A stretch of 64,000 bases of DNA from Chitinophaga agrisoli (GCF_008386695.1 NZ_VUOC01000004.1:3076576-3140575), one strand, 5' to 3'. Counted from the first letter of the stretch, positions 8,440 to 17,282 are shown. Numbers and translations: made by a program. Notes: a model not told the origin generated them from the letters alone.

Positions 8440-10839
8440 TTAGTTGCGGATAGGTTTACCGGTTTTTATAACGCTTTGTAAACGCTCCAGTGTTTTGCGC
8501 TCAGCGGCCAGGCTCAGGAAAGCTTCCCTTTCCAGGTCCAGCAGGTACTGCTCGCTTACCAGGGTAGACTCGCTCAGGTCGCCGCCGCACATTACATAGG
8601 CCAGCTTGCCGGCGATCTTAGCATCATGCTCAGAAATGAATTTACCAAACAGCATGGCATGGATACCGGTAAGCAGGGTACCGAGGGCAGGGCGTCCTAA
8701 TACCTTGATATCCTTTCTTTCCACCGGGCGGGTATAACCGTCTGCGCTCAGTTCCAGTACGCTGCGTTTAGCGTCTGCTATAAGGCGGCTCTGGTTCATG
8801 GTAATTTCATCACGGCCCTGGCGCATAATGCCCAGGTCAAAAGCCTCGTGGGCGGATGTAGCTACTTTGGCTGTGGCCACGGTCATGAAGCGATCTTTGA
8901 GCGGCTCTTCATCAATACGGCCTTCTTTAAACTCGTCTGCCGCGCGTACTGCCATTTCTTTAGTGCCGCCACCGCCGGGGATGAGGCCCACGCCCAGCTC
9001 TACCAGGCCTATATAGGTTTCTGCCGCGGCCTGTACCTTATCTGCATGCAGGCACATCTCACAACCGCCGCCCAGGGTGAGCGCATGGGGGGCGAGTACC
9101 ACCGGTATGGAGGAATAACGGATACGCATGGTGGTTTTCTGGAACAGGCGTACCGCCATATCCAGCTCATCGTACTCCTGTTCTGCGGCCAGCATAAAGA
9201 TCATACCTACATTGGCCCCAGCGGAGAAGTTAGCGCCGTCGTTGCCTATTACCAGGCCGCGGAAATCTTTCTCCGCCCGGTCAATGGCTTTGTTCACACC
9301 TTCCAGCACTTCGCCGCCAATGGTGTTCATCTTTGTTTTCCAGTCGAGCCCTACTACGCCATCACCCAGGTCATACAGGCTGCAGGCGCTGTTCTTCCAA
9401 ACGATATTGTTGCTGAGGTTTTCGAGTATAATAAAACTTTCTGCGCCCGGCACCTGCTTGTAGCTTTGGGTGGCCAGATCGTAGTATAATTTTTTTCCGT
9501 TCTCTACTTTGTAGAAGGTCTTGATGCCTTTACCCAGCATATCCTTCACCCAGGCAGCTACCGCAAAACTTTTTTCTTCCATGGTCTTTACCACAGCCTC
9601 TACGCCCAGCAGGTCCCATGTTTCAAAGGGGCCGATTTCCCAGCCGAAGCCGGCTTTCATGGCATCGTCTACTTTGTAGATATCGTCTGCTATTTCCGGT
9701 ATACGGTGGGAGATATACGAAAACAGATGTGCATGGAACAGTTGATAGAACTGCCCGGCCTTATCTGTAGCGGCGGCCAGCATACGCAGGCGCTGTTTCA
9801 GGTCTTCTACAGGTTTGGCCGCTTCTATCGCCGCAAATTTGGGTTTCTGTTTGGGACCATATTCCATAGTTTGCAGGTTCAGCGTCAGTATCTCCTTGCC
9901 GCCTTCGCCCTTGGTCTTTTTATAAAAGCCCTGGCCGGTCTTATCGCCCAGCCATTTGTTTTCTACTACCTGTTGTAAGAAAGGCGGTATGTCGAAGATC
10001 TTACGTGCTTCATCATCCGGGCAGTTGTCTGCTACGCCTTTGGCTACTTTCACCAGGGTGTCTATACCCACTACATCCGCGGTACGGAAAGTGGCGGATT
10101 TAGGCCGGCCGATCACGGGACCAGTGAGCGCATCTATTTCATCGATGTTGAGGCCCATTTCCTGCATGATGTGGAAGATGGCCATGATGGAAAATACGCC
10201 TATCCGGTTGGCGATAAATGCGGGCGTATCCTTACACAGCACGGTGGTCTTACCCAGGTACAGATCGCCGTAATGCATGAGGAAGTCTATTACTTCCGAA
10301 TCTGTATGCGGGGTGGGAATGATCTCCAGCAGCCGCAGGTAACGCGGCGGGTTGAAGAAGTGCGTACCACAGAAATATTTTTTGAAGTCGTCACTGCGGC
10401 CTTCTGTCATCAGGTGGATGGGAATGCCGGAGGTATTGGAGGTGATGAAGGTGCCGGGCTTGCGGTATTTTTCTACCTGTTCAAACACGGAGCGTTTGAT
10501 ATCCAGGTTCTCTATCACTACTTCTATGACCCAGTCGCAGTCTGCAATGCGGGACATATCATCTGTAAAGTTGCCGGTTTGGATACGTTTGGTAACGTCT
10601 TTGGTGAATACGGGCGAAGGGTTGGATTTGAGCACGGATTGCAGGGCCTCGTTAACGATGCGGTTTTTTACCGCGGGGCTGTCGGTGGTTAAGTTTTTTG
10701 CTTTTTCTGCATCGTTGGGTTCTTTGGGGGCAATATCCAGCAATAGTACCTGCACGCCTATACCGGCAAAGTGGCAGGCAATCCTTGATCCCATTACGCC
10801 TGATCCTAATACAGCAACTTTATTGATGTGTCTTTTCAT
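8440..10839 (-). CDS. fadN: 3-hydroxyacyl-CoA dehydrogenase / enoyl-CoA hydratase (FadN-type)
   Basis: 799 residues. The order is dehydrogenase first, hydratase second, the reverse of E. coli FadB/FadJ and the same as Bacillus FadN. The Rossmann motif VAVLGSGVMGSRIA is at ~9-22, the catalytic block CGTHFFNPPRYLRLLEIIPT at ~157-176, and the second dehydrogenase domain follows (DTPAFIANRIG). The crotonase-like domain spans ~480-690: GNDGANFSAGANV (oxyanion hole region) and PHALTLGGGCEMCLHADKVQAAAETYIGLVELGVGLIPGGGG. It catalyses the hydration and NAD-dependent oxidation steps of fatty acid beta-oxidation in the cytoplasm. The thiolase and acyl-CoA dehydrogenase genes often found with fadN are absent here. 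Confidence 0.92.
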   Translation of the reverse strand: MKRHINKVAVLGSGVMGSRIACHFAGIGVQVLLLDIAPKEPNDAEKAKNLTTDSPAVKNRIVNEALQSVLKSNPSPVFTKDVTKRIQTGNFTDDMSRIADCDWVIEVVIENLDIKRSVFEQVEKYRKPGTFITSNTSGIPIHLMTEGRSDDFKKYFCGTHFFNPPRYLRLLEIIPTPHTDSEVIDFLMHYGDLYLGKTTVLCKDTPAFIANRIGVFSIMAIFHIMQEMGLNIDEIDALTGPVIGRPKSATFRTADVVGIDTLVKVAKGVADNCPDDEARKIFDIPPFLQQVVENKWLGDKTGQGFYKKTKGEGGKEILTLNLQTMEYGPKQKPKFAAIEAAKPVEDLKQRLRMLAAATDKAGQFYQLFHAHLFSYISHRIPEIADDIYKVDDAMKAGFGWEIGPFETWDLLGVEAVVKTMEEKSFAVAAWVKDMLGKGIKTFYKVENGKKLYYDLATQSYKQVPGAESFIILENLSNNIVWKNSACSLYDLGDGVVGLDWKTKMNTIGGEVLEGVNKAIDRAEKDFRGLVIGNDGANFSAGANVGMIFMLAAEQEYDELDMAVRLFQKTTMRIRYSSIPVVLAPHALTLGGGCEMCLHADKVQAAAETYIGLVELGVGLIPGGGGTKEMAVRAADEFKEGRIDEEPLKDRFMTVATAKVATSAHEAFDLGIMRQGRDEITMNQSRLIADAKRSVLELSADGYTRPVERKDIKVLGRPALGTLLTGIHAMLFGKFISEHDAKIAGKLAYVMCGGDLSESTLVSEQYLLDLEREAFLSLAAERKTLERLQSVIKTGKPIRN

Positions 10840-10880
10840 GAGCTTTTAGCTTTTAGCTATTGGCAGTTAGCCATTTATGC
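10839..10880. repeat. TTAGC-type intergenic filler repeat
   Basis: The stretch just upstream of the fadN-like gene reads as degenerate short units (GCTTTTAGC, GCTTTTAGC, GCTATTGGC, AGTTAGCC). The same kind of sequence recurs in other gaps of this window, at about 672-700, 4291-4312, 42256-42300, 51176-51320, 53508-53546 and 60728-60795. Confidence 0.5.
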
Positions 10881-10989
10881 GAATATTATTTTAATCTTTC
10901 AATTAATGAATTTAACATTTTTTGGATTTCATTTATCAGCGGGAGGATATTTTCTGTTTTTCATGAACGGGTTTTGAATGAAGATAATG

Positions 10990-11022
10990 AAAAAGCCAAT
11001 GTAATCGTGTTACATTGGCTTT
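10990..11022 (-). terminator. Rho-independent terminator of metG
   Basis: A perfect 13-bp stem (10992-11004 with 11010-11022) and a 5-base loop. On the minus strand it is followed by a run of five T. It begins 25 bases after the metG stop codon. Confidence 0.88.
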
Positions 11023-11046
11023 AGTTTATGGTTAATAGTATTGGGC

Positions 11047-13146
11047 TCAGCTTACTCCACTTCCGGGCGCTACCACCTCTGCCGGATTCACAAATACCAG
11101 CTTGCCGTTATCCTCCGCCATCAGGATCATACCCTGGCTTTCGATACCGCGCATTTTACGCGGGGCCAGGTTGGCTACCAGGGTTACCTGTTTGCCTACG
11201 ATCTCTTCTGGTTTGAAATGCATCGCTATACCGGAAACGACCGTACGTTTTTCTGTGCCGATATCTACCAGTAGTTTCAGCAGCTTATCCGCTTTTTCTA
11301 CTTTCTCTGCCTGGATGATGGTGCCTACACGGAGGTCCAGTTTGGCGAAATCGTCGTACTGGATCTCTGCTTTGGGCGCAACAGCTTCTTTGGCAGGAGC
11401 GGCATCCTTAGCGGGAGCCGGCGTACCGTTGGCAGCGGGTGCAGCAGCGGCTTTTGTAGCTTGTAGTTTATCCACCTGTGCTTTAATTTTTTCGTCTTCA
11501 ATTTTCGTAAACAGCATCTCCGGTGCGCGCAGGGAATAACCAACCTTTACCAGGTTCAGCGTACCCGCATTCTCCCATTCCAGCATACGGTCCACCACTT
11601 TGAGCAAATGGCAGATCTTCTTTGCGGTAAAGGGCATAAAGGGATTAGCGAAAATGGCCAGGTTAGCAGTGATCTGCAGACACATGTGCAGGCAGTTGTC
11701 GATTACAGCCTGATTCTGGGCTTGCAGTTCCGGCGTTTTAGCCAGTATCCAGGGTTGTTTTTCCTGCAGGTACCTATTACCCTCCCGGGATACATTCATC
11801 ATTTCCTGCAATGCTTCGCGGAAACGGTAGTTTTCCAGCGCATCCTCTATTTTCTGCTTTGCTGCCTGCAGCATAGGCAGCACAGCATCATCCTTATCAT
11901 CTTTTACATCCGCATGTATGGGGGGCACCTTGCCACCGCACAGCTTGTGCATCAGCACCATAGTACGATACACAAAATTACTGAGGTTACCAACCAGCTC
12001 ATTATCATTCCTATCCTGAAAATCCTTCCAGGTAAAATCATTATCCTTGGTTTCCGGCGCGGTGCTGCACAGCACATAGCGCAGTACATCCTGCTGATCC
12101 GGGAAGTCCTGCAGGTACTCATCTACCCAAACGGCCCAGTTGCGGGAGGTGGAGATCTTCTCCCCTTCCAGGTTCAGGAACTCGTTTGCGGGCACATTAT
12201 CCGGCAGTACAAAGCCGCCATGGGCTTTTAACATGGACGGAAAAATGATACAGTGGAACACGATATTGTCCTTACCAATGAAGTGCACCAGTTTGGTATC
12301 TTCCTTACACCAATAGTCTGCCCAGTTGGGGGTAAGCTCCTTGGTGGCGGAGATATAACCAATAGGCGCATCGAACCATACGTACAGCACTTTACCTTCC
12401 GCATCGGGCAGGGGCACTTTGATGCCCCAGTTGCTGTCGCGCGTCATGGCGCGGCTCTGCAGGCCGCTATCTATCCAGCTTTTACACTGACCGTATACGT
12501 TGTTCTTCCATTCCTTATGGCCATCCAGCAGCCATTCCTTGAGCCAGGGCTCATAGTTCTGGAGGGGCATGTACCAATGGGTGGTCTTTCTTTTCACCGG
12601 CACGGCATCGCTAAGGGCAGAGCGGGGATTGATCAGCTCTTCCGGGCTAAGCGTACGGCCGCACACCTCGCACTGGTCGCCATAGGCCCTTTCGTTGCCG
12701 CAATTGGGACAAGTGCCTATGATGTAGCGGTCTGCCAGGAAAACCTGTTTCACCTCGTCGAAGTACTGTTCGCTTTCACGGGTCTCAAACAGGCCGTCGT
12801 TGTACATCTTCAGGAAGAAATCGGCAGAGGTCTTATGGTGTATTTCGCGGCTGGTGCGGGAAAATATATCAAACGAGATCCCCATCGCCTCAAAGCTATC
12901 GTTGATGATCTTGTAATATTTGTCCACTATTGCCTGGGGGGTGGTATTCTCCTTCATTGCGCGGATGGTAATGGGAACGCCATGTTCGTCCGTACCGCCG
13001 ATGAATTTAACATCGGCCTTTTTAGCGCGCAGGTAACGGACATATATATCCGCCGGGATATAACAGCCAGCCAGGTGGCCGATATGCACCGGTCCGTTGG
13101 CGTAGGGTAACGCAGCTGTTATTAAATATCTATTAAATTTTGCCAT
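11047..13146 (-). CDS. metG: Methionyl-tRNA synthetase with C-terminal tRNA-binding domain
   Basis: 699 residues. It charges tRNA(Met), including the initiator. The class I HIGH motif is in PYANGPVHIGHLAG (~15-28). The KMSKS loop reads KISTSRNW, a variant I also associate with other Bacteroidota MetRS. A zinc knuckle with two CxxC pairs (CPNCGNERAYGDQCEVCGRTL) sits at ~143-163. An Ala/Pro-rich linker (~575-605) joins the synthetase to a Trbp111/EMAP-like domain (~610-699: FAKLDLRVGTIIQAEKVEKADKLL, NLAPRKMRGIESQGMIL), which increases tRNA affinity and helps dimerisation. Start ATG at 13146. A likely promoter at 13288-13295 leaves a ~135-nt leader that can fold into hairpins. Confidence 0.97.
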   Translation of the reverse strand: MAKFNRYLITAALPYANGPVHIGHLAGCYIPADIYVRYLRAKKADVKFIGGTDEHGVPITIRAMKENTTPQAIVDKYYKIINDSFEAMGISFDIFSRTSREIHHKTSADFFLKMYNDGLFETRESEQYFDEVKQVFLADRYIIGTCPNCGNERAYGDQCEVCGRTLSPEELINPRSALSDAVPVKRKTTHWYMPLQNYEPWLKEWLLDGHKEWKNNVYGQCKSWIDSGLQSRAMTRDSNWGIKVPLPDAEGKVLYVWFDAPIGYISATKELTPNWADYWCKEDTKLVHFIGKDNIVFHCIIFPSMLKAHGGFVLPDNVPANEFLNLEGEKISTSRNWAVWVDEYLQDFPDQQDVLRYVLCSTAPETKDNDFTWKDFQDRNDNELVGNLSNFVYRTMVLMHKLCGGKVPPIHADVKDDKDDAVLPMLQAAKQKIEDALENYRFREALQEMMNVSREGNRYLQEKQPWILAKTPELQAQNQAVIDNCLHMCLQITANLAIFANPFMPFTAKKICHLLKVVDRMLEWENAGTLNLVKVGYSLRAPEMLFTKIEDEKIKAQVDKLQATKAAAAPAANGTPAPAKDAAPAKEAVAPKAEIQYDDFAKLDLRVGTIIQAEKVEKADKLLKLLVDIGTEKRTVVSGIAMHFKPEEIVGKQVTLVANLAPRKMRGIESQGMILMAEDNGKLVFVNPAEVVAPGSGVS

Positions 13147-13211
13147 ATCCGTTTAAACAATACTTAAATGTTCCTGGGTTTGTTAGTTTGCTTTGTTTAT
13201 TGGTTTATTTT

Positions 13212-13295
13212 GGTCCCGGAGTTTTGCAGGAACCGTTTGCCAGACACCCCACGCGTTGGAGGGATCATAAACCGGTAAACTGATCCGCAAAGGTA
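13212..13295 (-). promoter_or_regulatory. metG promoter and structured 5' leader
   Basis: On the minus strand TACCTTTG (13288-13295) matches TAnnTTTG, and a T-rich -33 region lies 21 nt upstream. Transcription would start near 13282, giving a ~135-nt leader before metG. In it, GGTTCC (13229-13234) can pair with GGGACC (13212-13217), with one G-U pair that only forms on the minus-strand RNA. A second small hairpin surrounds ACGCG (~13247-13262). I cannot match this to a riboswitch class I know. Confidence 0.35.
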
Positions 13296-13310
13296 AATAA
13301 AGCAACTAGA

Positions 13311-14225
13311 ATGATGAAAATTCCGCCATATCTGAAAAAAGGTGACCTTATAGGCATTACCTGTAGCAGCAGCAAAATGGAGCTGGCAGCGGCAGAATAC
13401 GCAGCCGGCGTGATCTCTTCCTGGGGATACCAGGTACACCTGGGCATTACTGTAGGCACCAGTTTCCATAATTTTTCCGCTCCGGATGAGCTGCGGCTGG
13501 AAGAGCTGCAGGATATGCTGGACGATCCCGAAATAAAAGCGATCATCTTTGGCCGGGGCGGTTACGGGATGGTTTGCCTGCTGGACAGCCTGAATTTCAC
13601 CCGTTTCCGCAAACACCCCAAATGGTTATGCGGCTACAGCGATATTACCACACTGCATGCCCATGTGCACCAGCATTTTGGTATTCCTACCATTCATTCC
13701 ATGATGTGCAGCGGTATACGGCCGGAGACGGCGGAGCTGGAATATGTACAGAGCCTGGAGCACGCGTTGCGCGGCAAGGCCTATAAATACGCTTTTACCC
13801 CGCATGAGCTGAACCGCACCGGGCAAGCCAGCGGCGTACTGGTGGGTGGCAATCTGTCATTGCTGGCCAACCTGTCAGGCAGCCCTTCACAAATTGACAC
13901 CGCAGGGAAAATACTGCTACTGGAAGACATTGGCGAGTACCGCTATAATGTGGACCGTATGATGTATAACCTGCTGCGCGCCGGTTGGCTGGATAAACTG
14001 GCCGGCCTGGTAGTAGGCGCCTTTGTGGACAGCAAGGAAACAGAAACCCCTTTTGGGCAAACTGAATTTGAGATCATAGAAAGCATTGTGCAGGACTTCG
14101 ACTACCCCGTTTGCTATAATTTCCCCAGCGGGCACCAGCCGGAGAACTATGCCCTGCAGCTGGGTATGCCGCACTTGTTAAAAGTGGGCGCTAAAGGTGG
14201 TACGCTGGCGGTACAAAAGCCGTAG
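13311..14225 (+). CDS. LD-carboxypeptidase (peptidase S66)
   Basis: 304 residues, MMKIPPYLKKGDLIGITCSSSKM at the start. S66 enzymes cut the bond between the L-residue at position 3 and the D-Ala at position 4 of peptidoglycan tetrapeptides during cell-wall recycling. The nucleophile motif GYSD is present (S110) in a conserved LCGYSDITTLH. The charge-relay partners are a Glu in the LLLEDIGEYRYNVDRM block (~204-219) and a His in NFPSGHQPENYALQLG (~279-294). No signal peptide is visible, which fits the cytoplasmic location of this family. The gene is divergent from metG, and the metG promoter overlaps its upstream region. A second ATG one codon later is an equally possible start. Confidence 0.93.
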   Translation: MMKIPPYLKKGDLIGITCSSSKMELAAAEYAAGVISSWGYQVHLGITVGTSFHNFSAPDELRLEELQDMLDDPEIKAIIFGRGGYGMVCLLDSLNFTRFRKHPKWLCGYSDITTLHAHVHQHFGIPTIHSMMCSGIRPETAELEYVQSLEHALRGKAYKYAFTPHELNRTGQASGVLVGGNLSLLANLSGSPSQIDTAGKILLLEDIGEYRYNVDRMMYNLLRAGWLDKLAGLVVGAFVDSKETETPFGQTEFEIIESIVQDFDYPVCYNFPSGHQPENYALQLGMPHLLKVGAKGGTLAVQKP

Positions 14226-14271
14226 CGGATCATCCAGGTCTATCCGGCTATCCGCATCCGGTTATCCGGCA

Positions 14272-14328
14272 TTGAACGCTTTTACCCCCCGGTTCAACGC
14301 TTTTACCCCGGGCTGTGAACGCTTTTAA
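14272..14328. repeat. Three copies of AACGCTTTTA
   Basis: The 10-base word AACGCTTTTA occurs three times about 20 bases apart, each joined by C/G-rich spacers, between the LD-carboxypeptidase and ThiF genes. TATCCGG repeats lie just before it (14238-14270). No function is evident. Confidence 0.55.
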
Positions 14329-14363
14329 TAGGGGTTGCATACGGGTTGCACACGAGTGTCACA

Positions 14364-15176
14364 TTAATCCTCCACATCCGGCACTATCTCCATCCCATAC
14401 TGTTCCGCCGTTAAAATACCATCCGCTTTTGTCTGCGCTATGATGGCCGGGTCCGGGCTAAGGCTATGCATCTGGAACTTGTTATGCAGGTAATCCATGC
14501 TGTAAAGCCTATTTATCAACCCATCCGGCACCGCCACCAGGTATTTCAGGATCTCGTTCACCATCAACAGGCCGGTAGCGCCGTGGGTGATGCCCATTGC
14601 CCCTGCGTCAAAATTGCGGTAGCTATCTGTAAGGGCCTCGCAGCAGCGGTAGGAGGCGGAAAGCATACCCTCTGTCTGGGGGATGTTAAACCCGGCCCAC
14701 CAGGCGATCCAGTTGTGCACCTCCCCTATTACAAAGGGTTTGTTGTTGGCTATGCAGGCATCGTTCACCACAAGGTGAGTAGGCCGGTGCTGCGAACAGT
14801 CGATCACCAGGTCCATTTCTGCGATGAGCTGTGTTACGTTCTCCGGTTTTATCTGTACCAGTAGAGGGTAGTGTTTGGTGAAGGGATTGCTGGCCCACAG
14901 CCGGCTGGAGGCCATCTTGGCCTTGTGCTTGCGCAGGTCCTGCATCTGGTAGATGGGCTGGCGGTGCATATCTTCGTCGTTGATCACCCCATAGTCTGCA
15001 ATGCCTATTACGCCTATACCGGTGGCGCTGAGGTATTGTATAACCGGGGAGCCCAGGCCGCCGGCGCCTATTACCAGTACCCTGGACGCTTTTAGCTTCT
15101 CCTGCATGGCGGTACCCATGCCTGGCACCGCTACCGGGTGTTTGAAATGCTGTAATTCCTTATCTGTTAATGCCAT
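14364..15176 (-). CDS. ThiF/MoeB/HesA-family adenylyltransferase-like protein, divergent
   Basis: 270 residues with an E1-like Rossmann fold. GAGGLG (37-42) and D61 form the nucleotide site, the usual DxxNLxRQ helix is DYGVINDEDMHRQ (61-73), and VNDACIANNKPFVIGEV matches the family crossover region. Such enzymes adenylate the C-terminal Gly-Gly of a ubiquitin-like sulfur carrier (ThiS, MoaD). Two points depart from MoeB/ThiF: the paired zinc CxxC motifs are missing (only C178-C179 in YRCCEAL), and no thi, moa or sulfur-carrier gene is nearby. It may be a specialised paralogue or act on small molecules. The substrate is unknown. Confidence 0.82.
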   Translation of the reverse strand: MALTDKELQHFKHPVAVPGMGTAMQEKLKASRVLVIGAGGLGSPVIQYLSATGIGVIGIADYGVINDEDMHRQPIYQMQDLRKHKAKMASSRLWASNPFTKHYPLLVQIKPENVTQLIAEMDLVIDCSQHRPTHLVVNDACIANNKPFVIGEVHNWIAWWAGFNIPQTEGMLSASYRCCEALTDSYRNFDAGAMGITHGATGLLMVNEILKYLVAVPDGLINRLYSMDYLHNKFQMHSLSPDPAIIAQTKADGILTAEQYGMEIVPDVED

Positions 15177-15328
15177 GCTTGCTCAGTTTTTTCAATACTG
15201 CAATAGTAAGCAGGTTGTATCAACAAACAAAATAGACGGGGTGTAAATAAGCAGGAATGAAAAGAATAGCAGAAAAAGCAAAAAGGAGCAATAATGGCAG
15301 TTTTGAAGCGGTTGGAAAAGCGGAGATA

Positions 15329-15404
15329 GTTCGATGATACTTCGATGATAGTTCGACGATAGTCCGATGACGGTCGATGGTAATTCGATGATGGTCCAAT
15401 GATA
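15329..15404. repeat. 11-bp tandem repeat (about seven copies)
   Basis: The unit GTTCGATGATA repeats about seven times with point changes and one 1-base slip. It lies in the gap between the ThiF-like gene and the sensor kinase. A minus-strand frame through it (15167-15457) encodes only Ser/Asn/Tyr-rich repeats and has no other support, so I treat the stretch as non-coding. Confidence 0.75.
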
Positions 15405-15514
15405 GTTACGTGTAAAATCGCCTCCCGCAGAGGGGCGTTTTGGCAGCCCCATTGCACTAACAGGCCTCCCTGTTTGCAGGCTGTTTCCCTGTAAAAGCTA
15501 ATTCACTAAGAACG

Positions 15515-16873
15515 CTATTCCTGCGGAAATTCCATGGTAAACTTGCTGCCCTTACCCAGCGCACTATCCACCTTGATCTTGCCCTTATGGGCGTCTACAA
15601 TGGCTTTTACGTAGCTAAGCCCCAGGCCAAACCCTTTTACGTTGTGTACGTTACCGGTATGGGCGCGGTAAAACTTTTCAAAGATGCGGGAAACGGTATC
15701 GCGGCTCATACCGATACCATTATCGGAAACGGTGATGACCAGGCTTTTACGGGTGTTGTAAGTGCTGATCACTACTTCGAGGCGTTGCTTGGAATACTTG
15801 ATGGCATTATCCAGCAGGTTGAAGATCACGTTGGAGAAATGCACATCATCTGCTTTTATGATGGGGTTGATGGCATCCAGGCGCAGCTCTACGCGGCCAT
15901 CTTTTGAGGCCAGCTGCAATTGCAGATTGTCCACAGAGTGCTGTATGATCGCATGGGCGTCTATCACTTGGAGGTTGAGGCCTATTTCGTTCTTTTCCAG
16001 CAGGGCGGATTGCAGGATGCTTTCCACCTGTTTATTCATGCGCTTATTCTCTTCCTTGATGATGCCGGAGAACTGCAGAATCTTTTCCGGGTTCTCTATC
16101 ACCTTCTGGTTGCCAATAGCGTCAATGGCCAGCGATATGGTGGCCAATGGCGTTTTGAGCTCATGCGTCATGTTATTGATGAAATCCGATTTTATCTCCG
16201 ATAGTTTTTTCTGGTTCAACAACGTACGGATGGTCAATGCAAATGCGGTAACGATGATGAATGTGAACAATACGCAACCTGCTATCACCCAGCTAAGCCA
16301 GTGTAGCAATGCGGTGCTGTTGTTGGGCACTACGATGTAGAGCACTTCCGTTTGATCATTGATATCTTCTGCGCTGTTGACCAACGGCGTTTGCTGTACG
16401 TAGTAGTCTGTGGTATCGTTAAAAGCAGCCTCGAAGGTGGGACCGAATTTGGAGGACTGCATCTTGATGATATGTTCGTTGCTGAAGGGGCTTCTGCCGG
16501 TGATACCGAACTCAAATTTGGTATCAAGTTTCTGTTTGTGCAACAAACTGTCTATCATACTCCTCACTTCGTCCGTAGTGAAACGGTCACTAATGTTAAC
16601 GGGTATATTACTGAACTCGAATTTGTCGAGGAGGATGCGGTTATCGCCGGTGGTGAGCTTTGTACCGCCCATTTTATAGCGTATAGGCGGGGCCTGGCGG
16701 CGTACCATCTGATCACGGATGGACTCCCCTACGCTGAGGAAACGCTGTTCCATCTGTTCCTTTTTGAGGATAGCGGCGTTGCGGATCCAGCTGACCTGTA
16801 TAACAATAATTCCCAGCAGGGATAAGGTGATCAAGACGACGATTATCGGAAATGTTTTCTTTAACGGTAGCAT
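15515..16873 (-). CDS. Membrane sensor histidine kinase
   Basis: 452 residues. TM1 is at ~8-29 (FPIIVVLITLSLLGIIVIQVSW), a periplasmic sensor domain at ~30-187, TM2 at ~190-216 (HWLSWVIAGCVLFTFIIVTAFALTI). The kinase core follows: H-box FINNMTHELKTPLA with H237, N-box VIFNLLDNAIKYS, G1 VSDNGIGM, F-box IFEKFYR and G2 GFGLGLSYVKAIV. There is no HAMP domain; TM2 runs almost directly into the dimerisation helix. It would autophosphorylate and pass phosphate to a response regulator. None is adjacent; the OmpR-type regulator at 1552-2271 is a candidate partner (RprX/RprY-like), which is inference. Confidence 0.94.
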   Translation of the reverse strand: MLPLKKTFPIIVVLITLSLLGIIVIQVSWIRNAAILKKEQMEQRFLSVGESIRDQMVRRQAPPIRYKMGGTKLTTGDNRILLDKFEFSNIPVNISDRFTTDEVRSMIDSLLHKQKLDTKFEFGITGRSPFSNEHIIKMQSSKFGPTFEAAFNDTTDYYVQQTPLVNSAEDINDQTEVLYIVVPNNSTALLHWLSWVIAGCVLFTFIIVTAFALTIRTLLNQKKLSEIKSDFINNMTHELKTPLATISLAIDAIGNQKVIENPEKILQFSGIIKEENKRMNKQVESILQSALLEKNEIGLNLQVIDAHAIIQHSVDNLQLQLASKDGRVELRLDAINPIIKADDVHFSNVIFNLLDNAIKYSKQRLEVVISTYNTRKSLVITVSDNGIGMSRDTVSRIFEKFYRAHTGNVHNVKGFGLGLSYVKAIVDAHKGKIKVDSALGKGSKFTMEFPQE

Positions 16874-17100
16874 GTATTTGTAAAAACCTTAAATAATACG
16901 GTTATCTGATGGTAACCTTCTAAGATAATATTCTGTGCCTTAAATTCTATCAAAATCAATTATTGCTATAGCAACAATGATACAAAATTAGACCGCGCAA
17001 ACCGTTTATCAGTCTAGTTTTAACAAAAGAATATCACTTTAACGTAATTTTAACGGCGAATTGATGCTCTTTTTATTCCATCTTTACTTACCTTTGCCAT

Positions 17101-17248
17101 AGAATCTGGTACCAATTTTGATACATTGGATATCAGTCACAAAATAAGCAAATAAACTTTCTACATACATCGACGTGGATTTCGTTCCATAAGCGATTTA
17201 GATTTTGGTTGATAAAATGGTAAGGAGGCTTTCTAGCCTCCTTTTTTT
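17101..17248 (+). ncRNA. Candidate small RNA between a TAnnTTTG box and a terminator
   Basis: TACCTTTG (17089-17096) would start a transcript near 17101. It ends in a strong terminator whose stop lies before the next promoter. The ~145-nt interval has no ORF with a usable start. A small hairpin CCAA...TTGG is visible near the 5' end. The -33 element is poor, and I cannot place it in a known RNA family. Confidence 0.3.
17222..17248 (+). terminator. Rho-independent terminator
   Basis: AAGGAGGC (17222-17229) pairs with GCCTCCTT (17236-17243) across a 6-base loop, followed by a run of T on the plus strand. No plus-strand gene lies upstream within this gap, so it points to a short non-coding transcript. 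Confidence 0.75.
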
Positions 17249-17282
17249 GTGCTATCACGCAGCATCACAATTCAAAATTGGT

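Noticed and set aside
13197-13616. Minus-strand frame of 139 codons
   Set aside because: It overlaps the clear LD-carboxypeptidase gene and the metG leader; it is a shadow frame.
15167-15457. Minus-strand frame of 96 codons
   Set aside because: Most of it is the 11-bp tandem repeat read in frame; nothing else supports it.
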